From CAZOWW01 sp964583765 (GTDB lineage Bacteria; Actinomycetota; Actinomycetes; Actinomycetales; Kineosporiaceae), in assembly GCA_964583765.1 (NCBI GenBank), contig CAZOWW010000010.1, forward strand, positions 1 through 64,000: a stretch of DNA of 64,000 nucleotides. The letters run 5' to 3'. Position 1 is the first letter of the stretch. Each line of letters begins with the position of its first letter. Under the pieces are notes generated by a model. That model was not told the DNA's origin, ran no database searches, and saw nothing but the letters and a program-made list of their open reading frames with translations. A program made the translations under genes and the position numbers. Shown piece after piece: positions 35,004 through 42,567 of the stretch.

Positions 35004-36002
35004 GTGGACCACCAGCCCGGACTCAGCATCTCGAATTCGGAAATAGCCACATTCGACCGGTGCCGCCGGAAATGGTTTAACCGGTATTACCTGGGGGCGT
35101 CCCCGGCGGAACCGGAAATAGTCGGCAACGCCATTCTCGGCACCCGCGTCCACACGGCCCTGGAGGGGATGGACGGCTACGGCCTGGACCCCCTGGCAGT
35201 GCTCGCCATCCTCTACAGCCAGGCGCTGGAGGAGCACCCCGACTGGCAGGCGGACGTCAACGCCGAGTGGGACATGGCGCGGACCATGGTGGAGGGCTAC
35301 ATCGAGTGGGTGGCGGAGACGGGGGCGGACGCGGGCCTGCGGACCGTCGCGGTCGAGCAGGAGGTGACCGTCCCGTTCCCGCGCCTGCCGGGGGTGACGC
35401 TGCGCGCCCGGCTGGACCGGGTGGTGCTCGACGAGGAGACCGGCCTGCTGTCGTTCCTGGACAACAAGACCGCCGCCACGTTCGAGAAGCACGAGCACCT
35501 GGAGACCGACCCGCAGTTCCTGTTCTACGCGGTGGTGCAGAAGCTGGCGAAGACCACGGACAGCCCGCAGGTGGACGGCGGGATCGTCCGCACGCTGCGG
35601 CGGGTGAAGCGCACCGCGAAGAGCAGCCCGCCCTACTACGCCGCCGACTCGTTCCGCTACAGCCCCGAGCGCATCGCGGCGGCCGAGCTGCGCATCGCGG
35701 CCGTCTGCCGTGAGATCGTGGCCGCCAGGCACGAGCTAGATCACGTGTACCGGTACTACAGGGGCGACCTGGAGACGGTCAACCGGGTGCAGCGGTACGC
35801 GCTGTACCCCAGCCAGGCGTTCGGCGGGTGCAAGTCGTGGGAGTGCCCGTTCGTCACGCTGTGCCCGATGATGGACGATGGCAGCGACTGGCCGGGCGTG
35901 ATCCGCGACAGCGGGCGGTTCGCGCAGCGGAACCCGTACCAGTACAACGACGAGGCCGCAGATCGCATCAACATGGTGCGGACAGTATTGGCTGGGGGGT
36001 AG
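35004..36002 (+). CDS. Cas4/RecB-like PD-(D/E)XK exonuclease
   Basis: 332 residues from GTG 35004. RecB-family motifs: SISNSEIATFDRCRRKWF at the N-terminus, GTRVH (about residue 48), catalytic RLDRVV (about 138) and FLDNKTA (about 151-157). Cysteines that can bind a 4Fe-4S cluster: one in FDRCRRK and three in GGCKSWECPFVTLCPM (about 275-288). Such phage Cas4-like enzymes resect DNA ends for recombination. It is flanked by the RAMP-like protein and the Sak4-like ATPase. Confidence 0.88.
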   Translation: MDHQPGLSISNSEIATFDRCRRKWFNRYYLGASPAEPEIVGNAILGTRVHTALEGMDGYGLDPLAVLAILYSQALEEHPDWQADVNAEWDMARTMVEGYIEWVAETGADAGLRTVAVEQEVTVPFPRLPGVTLRARLDRVVLDEETGLLSFLDNKTAATFEKHEHLETDPQFLFYAVVQKLAKTTDSPQVDGGIVRTLRRVKRTAKSSPPYYAADSFRYSPERIAAAELRIAAVCREIVAARHELDHVYRYYRGDLETVNRVQRYALYPSQAFGGCKSWECPFVTLCPMMDDGSDWPGVIRDSGRFAQRNPYQYNDEAADRINMVRTVLAGG

Positions 36003-36039
36003 GGTGCCAGTAACAGGACGAGGGCCAGGGAGACGGATT

Positions 36040-36381
36040 GTGACGCAGCAGCATTACGAGACAGCCGTTCGTGACGCTCCCAGGCATGACGGGCCGGCCG
36101 GTCCCGCTGAAGCGCCGCCGCCCCCTGGCCCCCGCCCTGCAACCGGGCAGGCGACGACGTACCTACCCGCCCCAGGCCCGCCCGCCGCGACGTGCCCAGC
36201 CTCACCAAGACTGGCCGCCTCGACGACCCCGCCCCACGCACACCCGGTGACAAGCCGCCCCTTCCCTTCCCAACCCGGCCCGACGGACCATCCCAGTCCT
36301 AGGCAGCCCCTGGCGACATACCTGGCCGCCTCTTTCCTCATCTCGCCGACGTCGCTCGCCCGGCCGGGCCACCCCCGATGA
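36040..36381 (+). CDS. short genuine N-terminus followed by repeat-encoded Pro/Ala/Thr tail
   Basis: 113 residues from GTG 36040 after AGGGAGACGGATT, the usual leader. The first dozen residues (MTQQHYETAVRDA) look like the N-terminus I would expect for the Sak4-like ATPase encoded next. From residue 15 the sequence is Pro/Ala/Thr/Gly-rich because it is translated repeat DNA. It ends in ATGA shared with the next start. I suspect that a repeat cluster invaded the 5' end of the ATPase gene and split it; translational coupling might still make both parts. Confidence 0.5.
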   Translation: MTQQHYETAVRDAPRHDGPAGPAEAPPPPGPRPATGQATTYLPAPGPPAATCPASPRLAASTTPPHAHPVTSRPFPSQPGPTDHPSPRQPLATYLAASFLISPTSLARPGHPR

Positions 36382-36535
36382 CCAGCCACGCCCTTCCCGT
36401 CCACCCCGCGCCGACGGGCCAGCCCACCGCGCCGCAAGCCCAGCCGACATACCCAACCTCTCCTGGCCGGCCGACTGTCCCACCCGCCCCTGGCCGATCC
36501 GATTCGACGTTCCACGCCCACCCAGTCCTTTCCTC
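36045..36535 (-). repeat. cluster of GTCGGC repeats (G-rich strand -)
   Basis: At least twelve C-rich units on the + strand every 25-45 nt: GCGACGACGTACC, GCCGCGACGTGCC, GTGACAAGCC, CCCGACGGACC, GCGACATACC, GCCGACGTCGC, GCCGACGGGCC, GCCGACATACCC, GGCCGACTGTCCC, TTCGACGTTCC. Second-largest cluster in the window. It lies inside translated sequence between the Cas4-like gene and the core of the ATPase. Confidence 0.75.
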
Positions 36536-37310
36536 CCCTGTCGCCCGGCGCCGGCAGGGGCTGTCGTTCCTGGTGCACGCGCCGGCCAAGGCGGGCAAGT
36601 CGACGTTCGGCGACAGCGGGCCGCAGCCGCGCCTGATCCTCGACATCGAGGGCACCGCCGTGTGGACCCCCTCGCGCAAGACCGAGTGGAACCCTCGCCA
36701 GGGGGCGCCGCCGCAGCAGGGCACCCGCGTTACCGCCGGGTACGGGCAGCCGTCGGTCGTGCCGGACTGGGAGACGTGCCTGGTGATGGTCCGCGACGCC
36801 ACCACGATCGCCGAGGCGTACCGAGTGCTCAACTCCGGCCGCCACCCGTTCAACTCGATGTCCGTCGACTCGCTGACCGAGGGCCAGCAGCGGGTGATCG
36901 ACAACGAGGTCGGCATCAAGAAGGTGGAGCGGGACAACTGGGGCCACCTGCTGCGGGTGATGGGCCTGCTGGTCCGCCAGCACCGGGACCTGCTCATCCA
37001 TCCCGCCAAGCCGCTGTGGTCGGTCACGTTCATCGCGGGCACCCACATGCGGGACGGCAAGTGGAGGCCGCTGGTGCAGGGCCAGCTCCAGGACTACCTG
37101 CCCTACTACGTGGACGTCGAGGGGTACCTGAACGCCAACCCGGACGGCACCCGCGACCTGCTGATCGGCCCGCACCCGCAGTACGAGACGGGCGAGCGGG
37201 TCGGCGGCCGTCTGCCGTACGCGCCCCGGATCGGCTACCCCGGCCGGGTGGACGGCTGGTCGATCGAGGCTATGCTCGCGCAAGTGCTGAGGGAGAGCGA
37301 CCATGGATGA
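36378..37310 (+). CDS. Sak4-like RecA-fold recombination ATPase
   Basis: 310 residues from ATG 36378. After about 55 repeat-derived residues the conserved body starts at RRRQGLSFLVHAPAKAGKST (Walker A about 67-76), followed by LILDIEGTAVWTPSRK, MSVDSLTEGQQRVIDNE (Walker B) and VTFIAGTHMRDGKWRPLVQG. This is the Sak4-type single-strand annealing or RecA-like ATPase common in actinophages. It works with the neighbouring Cas4-like nuclease and ssDNA-binding protein. The real N-terminus is uncertain owing to the repeat insertion. Confidence 0.85.
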   Translation: MTSHALPVHPAPTGQPTAPQAQPTYPTSPGRPTVPPAPGRSDSTFHAHPVLSSPVARRRQGLSFLVHAPAKAGKSTFGDSGPQPRLILDIEGTAVWTPSRKTEWNPRQGAPPQQGTRVTAGYGQPSVVPDWETCLVMVRDATTIAEAYRVLNSGRHPFNSMSVDSLTEGQQRVIDNEVGIKKVERDNWGHLLRVMGLLVRQHRDLLIHPAKPLWSVTFIAGTHMRDGKWRPLVQGQLQDYLPYYVDVEGYLNANPDGTRDLLIGPHPQYETGERVGGRLPYAPRIGYPGRVDGWSIEAMLAQVLRESDHG

Positions 37311-37515
37311 CGCGGAGGCGCACGCGCAGCTCACCCGGTACCAGGACCAGGCCAGGCGCTACCTGGAGGCCAGGTACGGGCCGGACGTCTGGTTTCGCGC
37401 GCCGGAGACGTTCGGGAACTACGTCGAGCGGTGGGTCTGGGCCGTGGCCAGCCTGAACGCCGATCTGGCCGAAGACTGCATGGCAGCGATCGAGAAGAAC
37501 CTGAGGTCCGCATGA
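37303..37515 (+). CDS. small hypothetical protein
   Basis: 70 residues from ATG 37303, overlapping the ATPase 3' end by eight bases. Helical (DAEAHAQLTRYQDQARRYLE, WVWAVASLNADLAEDCMAAI). Family not recognised; position between ATPase and ssDNA-binding protein suggests a recombination accessory. Confidence 0.65.
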   Translation: MDDAEAHAQLTRYQDQARRYLEARYGPDVWFRAPETFGNYVERWVWAVASLNADLAEDCMAAIEKNLRSA

Positions 37516-37531
37516 GGAAGGAAGGCAGATT

Positions 37532-38512
37532 ATGAGCGAAGGGTACGACTTCGGCCAGCTCTACGGGCAGGCCGACATGAGCAGGGGCATCCGGATTCCG
37601 GAGGGCGTCTACGACGCGGTGTGCGGCAAGTCGGAGTGGGGCCGCACCAAGGACGGGGCGAAGGGCCAGTGGACGGTGGAGACCACGGTCACCACCGGCC
37701 AGTACGCGGGCACCACGCTGGTCAACACGATCACCATCTCGCCCGTGAGGACCGACGGCACCGAGAACCGGCAGGGCCTGGGCATCATGTTCCGGCATCT
37801 GCACGCGTTCGGCGTCCCGGTGCCGCCGCCGCTCGGCGACCGTGGCTTCTGGGAGCTGGGCTGGCGCGAGGAGAACGTCGCGCAGTTCATGACCGGCAAG
37901 CCAGTCCAGATCGTGGTGAAAGACGACGAGTACGACGGCGTCACCCGGTCCAAGATCCGCGACTACCAGCCGCCCCGCCCCGGCGCCCCCGTCCAGGTCG
38001 AGGCCCGCCAGCCGCAGCAGAACGGCTACGCGCAGCAGAACGGCTACGGCCAGCCGGCCGCGCCGTCGTGGGGCGGCCCTGGCCAGCAGCCCGGACAGCC
38101 GCCGCAGCAGACGGCCCCCGCGCCCTGGCAGGGCGCACCCGCCCAGGTTCCCGGCCTACCCGAGTGGGCGCAGCCGGCCGCGCCCGGCCAGGGCGGGCTG
38201 GCCGAGTTCACCCCGCAGGGCCAGAGCTGGCAGCCCGGCTACGGCCAGCAGCCGCAGGGACCGCAGACGGGCGCTTTCGGCCAGCCGGGCTACCCTCCGC
38301 AGGGCCAGCCGCCCTACGGTGCCCCGGTTTCGGGTGCCCCCGCACCCGGTGCCCCCTACCAGCAGGGTGCTCCATCCCCTTCTGACCAGGGCCAGCCCGC
38401 GATGCCGCCGTGGGCGCAGCAGCAGCAGCCGGGCTACCAGCCGCAGCAGCCGGGGCCGGCCAACCCGCCAGCCGACCCGAACGCCGCGCCGCCGCCGCCC
38501 TGGGCGCAGTAG
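37532..38512 (+). CDS. ssDNA-binding-type protein (DUF669-like) with Pro/Gln/Gly tail
   Basis: 326 residues from ATG 37532 (GAGGAAGG upstream). The first 150 residues form a compact domain (IRIPEGVYDAVCGKSEWGRT, KGQWTVETTVTTGQYAG, MTGKPVQIVVKDDEYDGVTR) like phage DUF669 or OB-type single-strand binding proteins. The remaining 170 residues are a low-complexity tail of Gln/Pro/Gly repeats ending NAAPPPPWAQ, comparable to the disordered tails of SSBs that recruit partners and promote condensation. It protects ssDNA in the recombination module. Confidence 0.7.
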   Translation: MSEGYDFGQLYGQADMSRGIRIPEGVYDAVCGKSEWGRTKDGAKGQWTVETTVTTGQYAGTTLVNTITISPVRTDGTENRQGLGIMFRHLHAFGVPVPPPLGDRGFWELGWREENVAQFMTGKPVQIVVKDDEYDGVTRSKIRDYQPPRPGAPVQVEARQPQQNGYAQQNGYGQPAAPSWGGPGQQPGQPPQQTAPAPWQGAPAQVPGLPEWAQPAAPGQGGLAEFTPQGQSWQPGYGQQPQGPQTGAFGQPGYPPQGQPPYGAPVSGAPAPGAPYQQGAPSPSDQGQPAMPPWAQQQQPGYQPQQPGPANPPADPNAAPPPPWAQ

Positions 38513-38515
38513 CGT

Positions 38516-38560
38516 CCTGCCGAGTTAGGTGCGAGCTAGCCATGCACAAACCTCGGCAGG
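38516..38560 (+). terminator. 9-bp hairpin after the ssDNA-binding gene
   Basis: CCTGCCGAG (38516-38524) pairs with CTCGGCAGG (38552-38560) across a 27-nt loop, four bases after the stop codon. Probably the terminator of the recombination operon; a new promoter lies immediately beyond. Confidence 0.5.
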
Positions 38561-38573
38561 GCCTAGACAGGGC

Positions 38574-38609
38574 GGGAATATATCCGCTAGTCTGGTGTTT
38601 ACACTATTG
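38574..38609 (+). promoter_or_regulatory. copy A of GGAAT-N17-GTTTACACTATTG element
   Basis: GGAAT at 38575-38579, 17-nt spacer, GTTTACACTATTG at 38597-38609, then CAAGGCCC. First of two tandem copies upstream of the DUF932-like gene; tandem arrangement suggests a strong or doubly controlled promoter. Confidence 0.72.
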
Positions 38610-38685
38610 CAAGGCCCGTCCAGTCCTGGGGAGTACGGCCAGGTTCTAGTCCCACAAGGATTCCGTGGGGGGCGGGTCTTGCCGG

Positions 38686-38721
38686 GGGAATAGATTCCGG
38701 TGTAGGTTGTTTACACTATTG
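38686..38721 (+). promoter_or_regulatory. copy B of GGAAT-N17-GTTTACACTATTG element
   Basis: GGAAT at 38687-38691, 17-nt spacer, GTTTACACTATTG at 38709-38721, followed by CAAGGCCC exactly as in copy A. The start codon is 101 nt downstream, leaving a leader with an inverted repeat around CCCCTCCGGGTC. The 310-bp spacer 38513-38822 contains no gene. Confidence 0.72.
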
Positions 38722-38822
38722 CAAGGCCCGGAGCAGCCGGAAGTATGGCGGGTGTCAGTTGAAGTGCCCCTCCGGGTCTTGCACCCCAAAAGGACTGCTA
38801 CATAGGGAGATAGACCAAGATC

Positions 38823-40067
38823 ATGGCAACCACACTCACCGCTCGCAACGCGACCGCCGCCGACCTGGTGACGATCCTGAACGAGCAGCAGGCGCACAAG
38901 CTGGACATCGTGGTGCCTGCCACCAGCATGAAGGCCAAGGACGGCCTGATCGTCGTCAAGAACAGCGAGCCGGTCATCACCGACGACGGCGTGACCACGG
39001 TCAACGGGACCTACCGCCCGACCGACGTGTTCGACGAGGGCGTCTCAGCCAAGCTGGGCATCCCGCGCCAGTACCTGCGCACGCTGCGCGAGACGCGGCC
39101 CGACATGTACGACCAGAACGTCAACGGCTGGCTGCACGGGCGCACCCGCATCAACGGCGCGACCGCCGAGCGCGAAGTCATCCACCCGGCCGACGACCGC
39201 GCGTTCCTGCTGCGGCTGTTCAAGGGCGAGGGCGGCGAGGGCGTCGCGCGGGCGATGCTGTCCGACAAGTACTCGCTGTCGATGGACAACCTGGACATCC
39301 TCACCGCCGTGATGAGCGGCATCAGGGACTCCGGCGTCAGCGTGATCACACGGGTGACCGACCTGTCCGAGCGCGCGATGCGCGTCCGGTTCGAGGCCCC
39401 CGACGTCAACACGCTGGCCCCCGGCCTGCTCGACGGCTACCGCGACCCGTTCACCGGGGGCACCGTCCGCCGGGCGGGGACGTTCGACGAGCTGCGCCAG
39501 CAGTACGGCGCGCACCACATCTTCAGCGACAAGGACGCGCCGGTCGCGTTCATGGGGTTCGACTTCCGCAACAGCGAGACGGGCGGCGGCGCTTACACGC
39601 TGACCCCCGTGGTCGAGATGGTCAAGTGCACCAACGGCTGGACGATCCGCAAGGAGGGCATCCGCAAGGTCCACCTGGGCACCAAGCTGTCCGAGGGCCC
39701 GGTCAGGCCGTCGCTGGACACGCTCCAGAAGGCCGGCCAGCTGGTGGCCGCCGAGACCCGCGACGCGGTCGCCCAGTGGCTCGACAAGGGCTACCTGGAG
39801 CGGATGATCGCCGAGCTGGCCGAGAAGGCGGCGACCCCGGTCGCCAGCCCCACCGAGACGGTGCCCGCCGTGGTGGCCGGTCTCGGGTTCAGCCCCGACG
39901 AGCAGAAGGGCGTCCTGGACATGTTCATCCTGGGCGGCCAGATGACCAGCGGCGGGATCGCGCAGGCGGTCAGCGCCTTCGCCCAGACGGTGGATGACGT
40001 CGACCGGGCGTACGAGATCGAGCTGAAGGCAGTCGAGGCGATGGAGCGCGCGGCGGCCCGCAGCTAG
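38823..40067 (+). CDS. DUF932-like phage/plasmid protein
   Basis: 414 residues from ATG 38823 after AGGGAGATAGACCAAGATC. Features include KLGIPRQYLRTLRETRPDMY, DQNVNGWLHGR, AFLLRLFKGEGGEGVARAML and FMGFDFRNSETGGGAYTL, a pattern shared with the DUF932/phage-plasmid-like family. Members are common on phages and plasmids and have no settled role. It carries the strongest regulatory input of the early genes (two tandem elements), so it is probably abundant. Confidence 0.7.
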   Translation: MATTLTARNATAADLVTILNEQQAHKLDIVVPATSMKAKDGLIVVKNSEPVITDDGVTTVNGTYRPTDVFDEGVSAKLGIPRQYLRTLRETRPDMYDQNVNGWLHGRTRINGATAEREVIHPADDRAFLLRLFKGEGGEGVARAMLSDKYSLSMDNLDILTAVMSGIRDSGVSVITRVTDLSERAMRVRFEAPDVNTLAPGLLDGYRDPFTGGTVRRAGTFDELRQQYGAHHIFSDKDAPVAFMGFDFRNSETGGGAYTLTPVVEMVKCTNGWTIRKEGIRKVHLGTKLSEGPVRPSLDTLQKAGQLVAAETRDAVAQWLDKGYLERMIAELAEKAATPVASPTETVPAVVAGLGFSPDEQKGVLDMFILGGQMTSGGIAQAVSAFAQTVDDVDRAYEIELKAVEAMERAAARS

Positions 40068-40171
40068 CAGAGCGCGCAGGGGCCGGGCAGCTTTCCTGCC
40101 GGGGGCGCAGCCAGGCCAGACGCCTGGCAAGCCCGGCCTCTGCGCTTACCAGCGAAAGTGAGAGAGAGCAT
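40068..40171. other. spacer with GC-rich inverted repeats
   Basis: 104 bp. GCCGGGCAGCTTTCCTGCCGG-like and CCAGACGCCTGG inverted words suggest a terminator after the DUF932-like gene; no gene is visible. Confidence 0.4.
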
Positions 40172-40510
40172 ATGGAGGAGACGGAATTCCGGGCCAGGGC
40201 CGGCGAGGCCAGCTACTCAACCCTGGCCCACGTCATCAACGCGCTGTGCGCGCCGATCCCGCCGGTCCTGCGGCAGAACGTCTACCGGTGGGCCGAGCTG
40301 CGCGCGGTGAACGACTACGGCATCCCGTTCCCCGAGCCGGCCCGGACCATCCCCGAGGCGGACCGCCGCCAGGGGCAGCCGAGTCACTTCTGGCGCACGG
40401 CCGAGGTGCTGGACTGGTACCAGTGCGGGGTCACCGCCGAGGAAGCCGGAGCGAAAACAGAGCGCCTGGCAATCGAATCCGAGCTAACGTTCCGAGCAGG
40501 CCAGGAATAG
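40172..40510 (+). CDS. hypothetical protein
   Basis: 112 residues from ATG 40172 after GAGAGAGAGCAT. Helical with RQNVYRWAELRAVNDYGIPF and an acidic C-terminus (VLDWYQCGVTAEEAGAKTER). Its last codons overlap regulatory copy C. Family not recognised. Confidence 0.68.
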   Translation: MEETEFRARAGEASYSTLAHVINALCAPIPPVLRQNVYRWAELRAVNDYGIPFPEPARTIPEADRRQGQPSHFWRTAEVLDWYQCGVTAEEAGAKTERLAIESELTFRAGQE

Positions 40511-40540
40511 GCCGGGGCGTCTGGTATGTTTACAATATTG
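40504..40540 (+). promoter_or_regulatory. copy C of GGAAT-N19-GTTTACAATATTG element
   Basis: GGAAT at 40504-40508, 19-nt spacer, GTTTACAATATTG at 40528-40540 (one mismatch), then AAAGGCCCC. 49 nt upstream of the next start codon. Confidence 0.68.
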
Positions 40541-40588
40541 AAAGGCCCCAAACCGGGGGCCATTCCAGGGAGAGAGACCAAGGGAACC

Positions 40589-40978
40589 ATGAACGTCCAA
40601 GACGCAGTGAAACTGATCAACAGCACGACTTTCCGGCCCGGCTGGATGATCACCGCCAGCCGCTCCTACACCTACGGGAAGATCTTCGTGGAGTTCGAGA
40701 TCGACACGGTGGACACCAGCCACGTGGACGACGACGGCCGGTACACCCGGAAGATGACCCAGCGCGGCGACGCGGAATTCACCGTCACGCACCTGGACGA
40801 GCTGTCGCTGCTGCGCCGCATCCTCGACTGGGCGCACATGAACTACGACGAGCACGAAGACCGCGAGTTCCTGCGGGTCAGGCAGGACGACGGCAGCTGG
40901 CTGGCCCCGTTCCACCCGCACCGCTCCGACGGCATCCTCGCCTGGGCGCTGACCGCCCCGCTTGGAGCGCTCCGGTGA
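40589..40978 (+). CDS. hypothetical protein
   Basis: 129 residues from ATG 40589 (a leader with AGGGAGAGAGACC precedes it). Alpha/beta protein with DAVKLINSTTFRPGWMITAS and KIFVEFEIDTVDTSHVDDDG; a similar core occurs in phage proteins of unknown function. Followed by a GTGA overlap with the next gene. Confidence 0.7.
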   Translation: MNVQDAVKLINSTTFRPGWMITASRSYTYGKIFVEFEIDTVDTSHVDDDGRYTRKMTQRGDAEFTVTHLDELSLLRRILDWAHMNYDEHEDREFLRVRQDDGSWLAPFHPHRSDGILAWALTAPLGALR

Positions 40979-41199
40979 GCGAGCTGCCCCGCACCCGGTA
41001 CCCGGCCGTCAAGGCGGACCTGGGCGACCTGAGCGGGCCGGACGGCAACGTGTTCGCGGTGATCGGCAACGTGGCCCTGGCGCTTCAGCGAGCCGGGTAC
41101 GGCGAGGATGTGGTCAGCGAGATGACCGAGGATCTGTTCAGCTCGCGCAGCCACGACGAGGCCCTGGCGAAAGTGCGACAGTGGGTGACGGTGACATGA
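40975..41199 (+). CDS. small hypothetical protein
   Basis: 74 residues from GTG 40975. Contains LSGPDGNVFAVIGNVALALQ and DEALAKVRQWVTVT. I recall this NVFAVIG pattern from small actinobacterial proteins of unknown function. Coupled on both sides by four-base overlaps. Confidence 0.68.
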   Translation: MSELPRTRYPAVKADLGDLSGPDGNVFAVIGNVALALQRAGYGEDVVSEMTEDLFSSRSHDEALAKVRQWVTVT

Positions 41200-41327
41200 G
41201 GCTGTCAGCGGGGGTGCCTGGCTTGCGGGTTGTCAAGCGCCGGGGCCGTCACGCCAGCGTCGGCGTCGGCCCGTGGTGGCTGCGCCTCTGGTTCGGCGGC
41301 AAGAGGAAGACGCGAGGCCGTGGCTAG
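41196..41327 (+). CDS. 43-residue basic protein
   Basis: ATG 41196 to TAG 41325-41327. Basic and Trp-rich (VVKRRGRHASVGVGPWWLRL, then WFGGKRKTRGRG). Overlaps the previous stop by four bases and the next start by eight. Could be an RNA- or DNA-contacting peptide; no family. Confidence 0.55.
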   Translation: MRLSAGVPGLRVVKRRGRHASVGVGPWWLRLWFGGKRKTRGRG

Positions 41328-41571
41328 GTACGAGAACGACGTGACGATGCGCCAGCTGGCCGAGACCGTGCTGCTCGCCCGGTGCTCCTGGTACGGCGAC
41401 ATGAAGATGAGCGACAGCCAGGGGGTCATCACCAAGTTCCTCCAGGACTGGCGCGCGGCGCAGAGCCGGCATGACACCGGGGGTCGCAGCATCTGGTCGT
41501 GGGCGGTCGCGTGGGCCGACGAGAACAGCGCGGCGTACAAGCGGGAGTACCCGTACCTGGCGGACGCGTAG
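41320..41571 (+). CDS. small hypothetical protein
   Basis: 83 residues from GTG 41320. Helical (TMRQLAETVLLARCSWYGDM, SIWSWAVAWADENSAAYKRE). Last gene before regulatory copy D. Family not recognised. Confidence 0.63.
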   Translation: MARYENDVTMRQLAETVLLARCSWYGDMKMSDSQGVITKFLQDWRAAQSRHDTGGRSIWSWAVAWADENSAAYKREYPYLADA

Positions 41572-41572
41572 G

Positions 41573-41608
41573 GGAATAGAGCCGGCCCCCATGCCGTTTA
41601 CACTATTG
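41573..41608 (+). promoter_or_regulatory. copy D of GGAAT-N18-GTTTACACTATTG element
   Basis: GGAAT at 41573-41577, 18-nt spacer, GTTTACACTATTG at 41596-41608, 41 nt upstream of the next start codon. Spacing equals the SigR consensus exactly. Confidence 0.72.
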
Positions 41609-41648
41609 CAGGGCGCAGAGAGCGCCCGGTAAAGGGAGACAGACCAAG

Positions 41649-41903
41649 ATGACCATCGAGAGCAAGATGAGCTGGCGGGAGGCCCGCGCGCTGCTGATGG
41701 ACTCCGGGCGCGGCGGGAACGAGGCGCACGACATCCTCGACGAGCTGGCCCGTCAAGGGCCGGAGCACCACGGGTTCAGCGTGCAGACGCCGGAGGGCGC
41801 CGTTCTCCGGCTCCGGTACGCGGGCTTGCGGGAAGGAACGCTCCAGCCGGAGTACACCACCAAGGCGACGTACACGCCGCCACCAGAGGGAGACAGGCAA
41901 TGA
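41649..41903 (+). CDS. small hypothetical protein
   Basis: 84 residues from ATG 41649 after AAAGGGAGACAGACCAAG. Helical start (MSWREARALLMDSGRGGNEA) and a beta-like end. Overlaps the next gene by four bases. Family not recognised. Confidence 0.67.
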   Translation: MTIESKMSWREARALLMDSGRGGNEAHDILDELARQGPEHHGFSVQTPEGAVLRLRYAGLREGTLQPEYTTKATYTPPPEGDRQ

Positions 41904-42190
41904 ACGACAGCGTCGCGTACCAGCACTACGGAGACTGCGACGGCGAGCCCGTCAGCGATGTCACCGCCCAGACCCGCCGGGACATGATCGCGAACGGTCA
42001 GCCACAGGCGGACCTGGCCGCCGACCCCGACCGCACGTGGAACACCGAGCAGCTGCGGGACGATTTCGAGGTGCTGGGCTTCATGGCCCCGTTCGTCACC
42101 GTCCGGCGCAAGTCGGACGGCGCGCTCGGGTCACTGGAGTTCACGCACTCGCCCAGGGTTTATTTCGGCTGGTCAGAGCACAAGGATTGA
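41900..42190 (+). CDS. small hypothetical protein
   Basis: 96 residues from ATG 41900 after GAGGGAGACAGGCA. Contains FEVLGFMAPFVTVRRKSDGA and GSLEFTHSPRVYFGW, a pattern I recall from small actinophage proteins of unknown function. Last gene of the rightward arm; convergent terminator region follows. Confidence 0.7.
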   Translation: MNDSVAYQHYGDCDGEPVSDVTAQTRRDMIANGQPQADLAADPDRTWNTEQLRDDFEVLGFMAPFVTVRRKSDGALGSLEFTHSPRVYFGWSEHKD

Positions 42191-42459
42191 CAGCCGGGAC
42201 CTGGCAGGCAGCACGCGCCCGTCAGTGCCTGCGGAGCGGTGGAGTAGGGGGAGGGAACGCCCCCGGTGCCTGCGCTCGCGGCAGGCGCGTGAGACAGGGG
42301 CGGCGGAGTGACCCGCCGCCCCGCTGGATAGAGGCGGCAGTGGAGGCGCGTGAGACTCGCGCTGGGGAGCGCCGGGTGCAGACGGCCTGAGGGAGCCGTC
42401 CTCCCGGTCCCAGCCGCCGAGCGTCAGTCGCCGCCTGACGCGCTGAGTACGCGGCGGTA
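42191..42459. other. structured convergent region, possible ncRNA or terminator set
   Basis: No gene. Several stem-loops follow one another: a GGGGG/CCCCC pair at about 42246-42264, a GCCTGC/GCAGGC stem at 42269-42287, and a strong 10-bp stem at 42297-42306/42313-42322 with loop AGTGAC. The word GGCGCGTGAGAC occurs twice, at about 42284 and 42346. At least one terminator is likely; the regular succession and the repeated word leave room for a structured RNA. Confidence 0.5.
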
Positions 42460-42559
42460 NNNNNNNNNNNNNNNNNNNNNNNNNNNNNNNNNNNNNNNNN
42501 NNNNNNNNNNNNNNNNNNNNNNNNNNNNNNNNNNNNNNNNNNNNNNNNNNNNNNNNNNN
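42460..42559. other. assembly gap (100 N)
   Basis: Flanks do not overlap. It adjoins a GTCGGC repeat cluster, so repeat DNA was probably lost here. Confidence 0.85.
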
Positions 42560-42567
42560 GACCTGGG

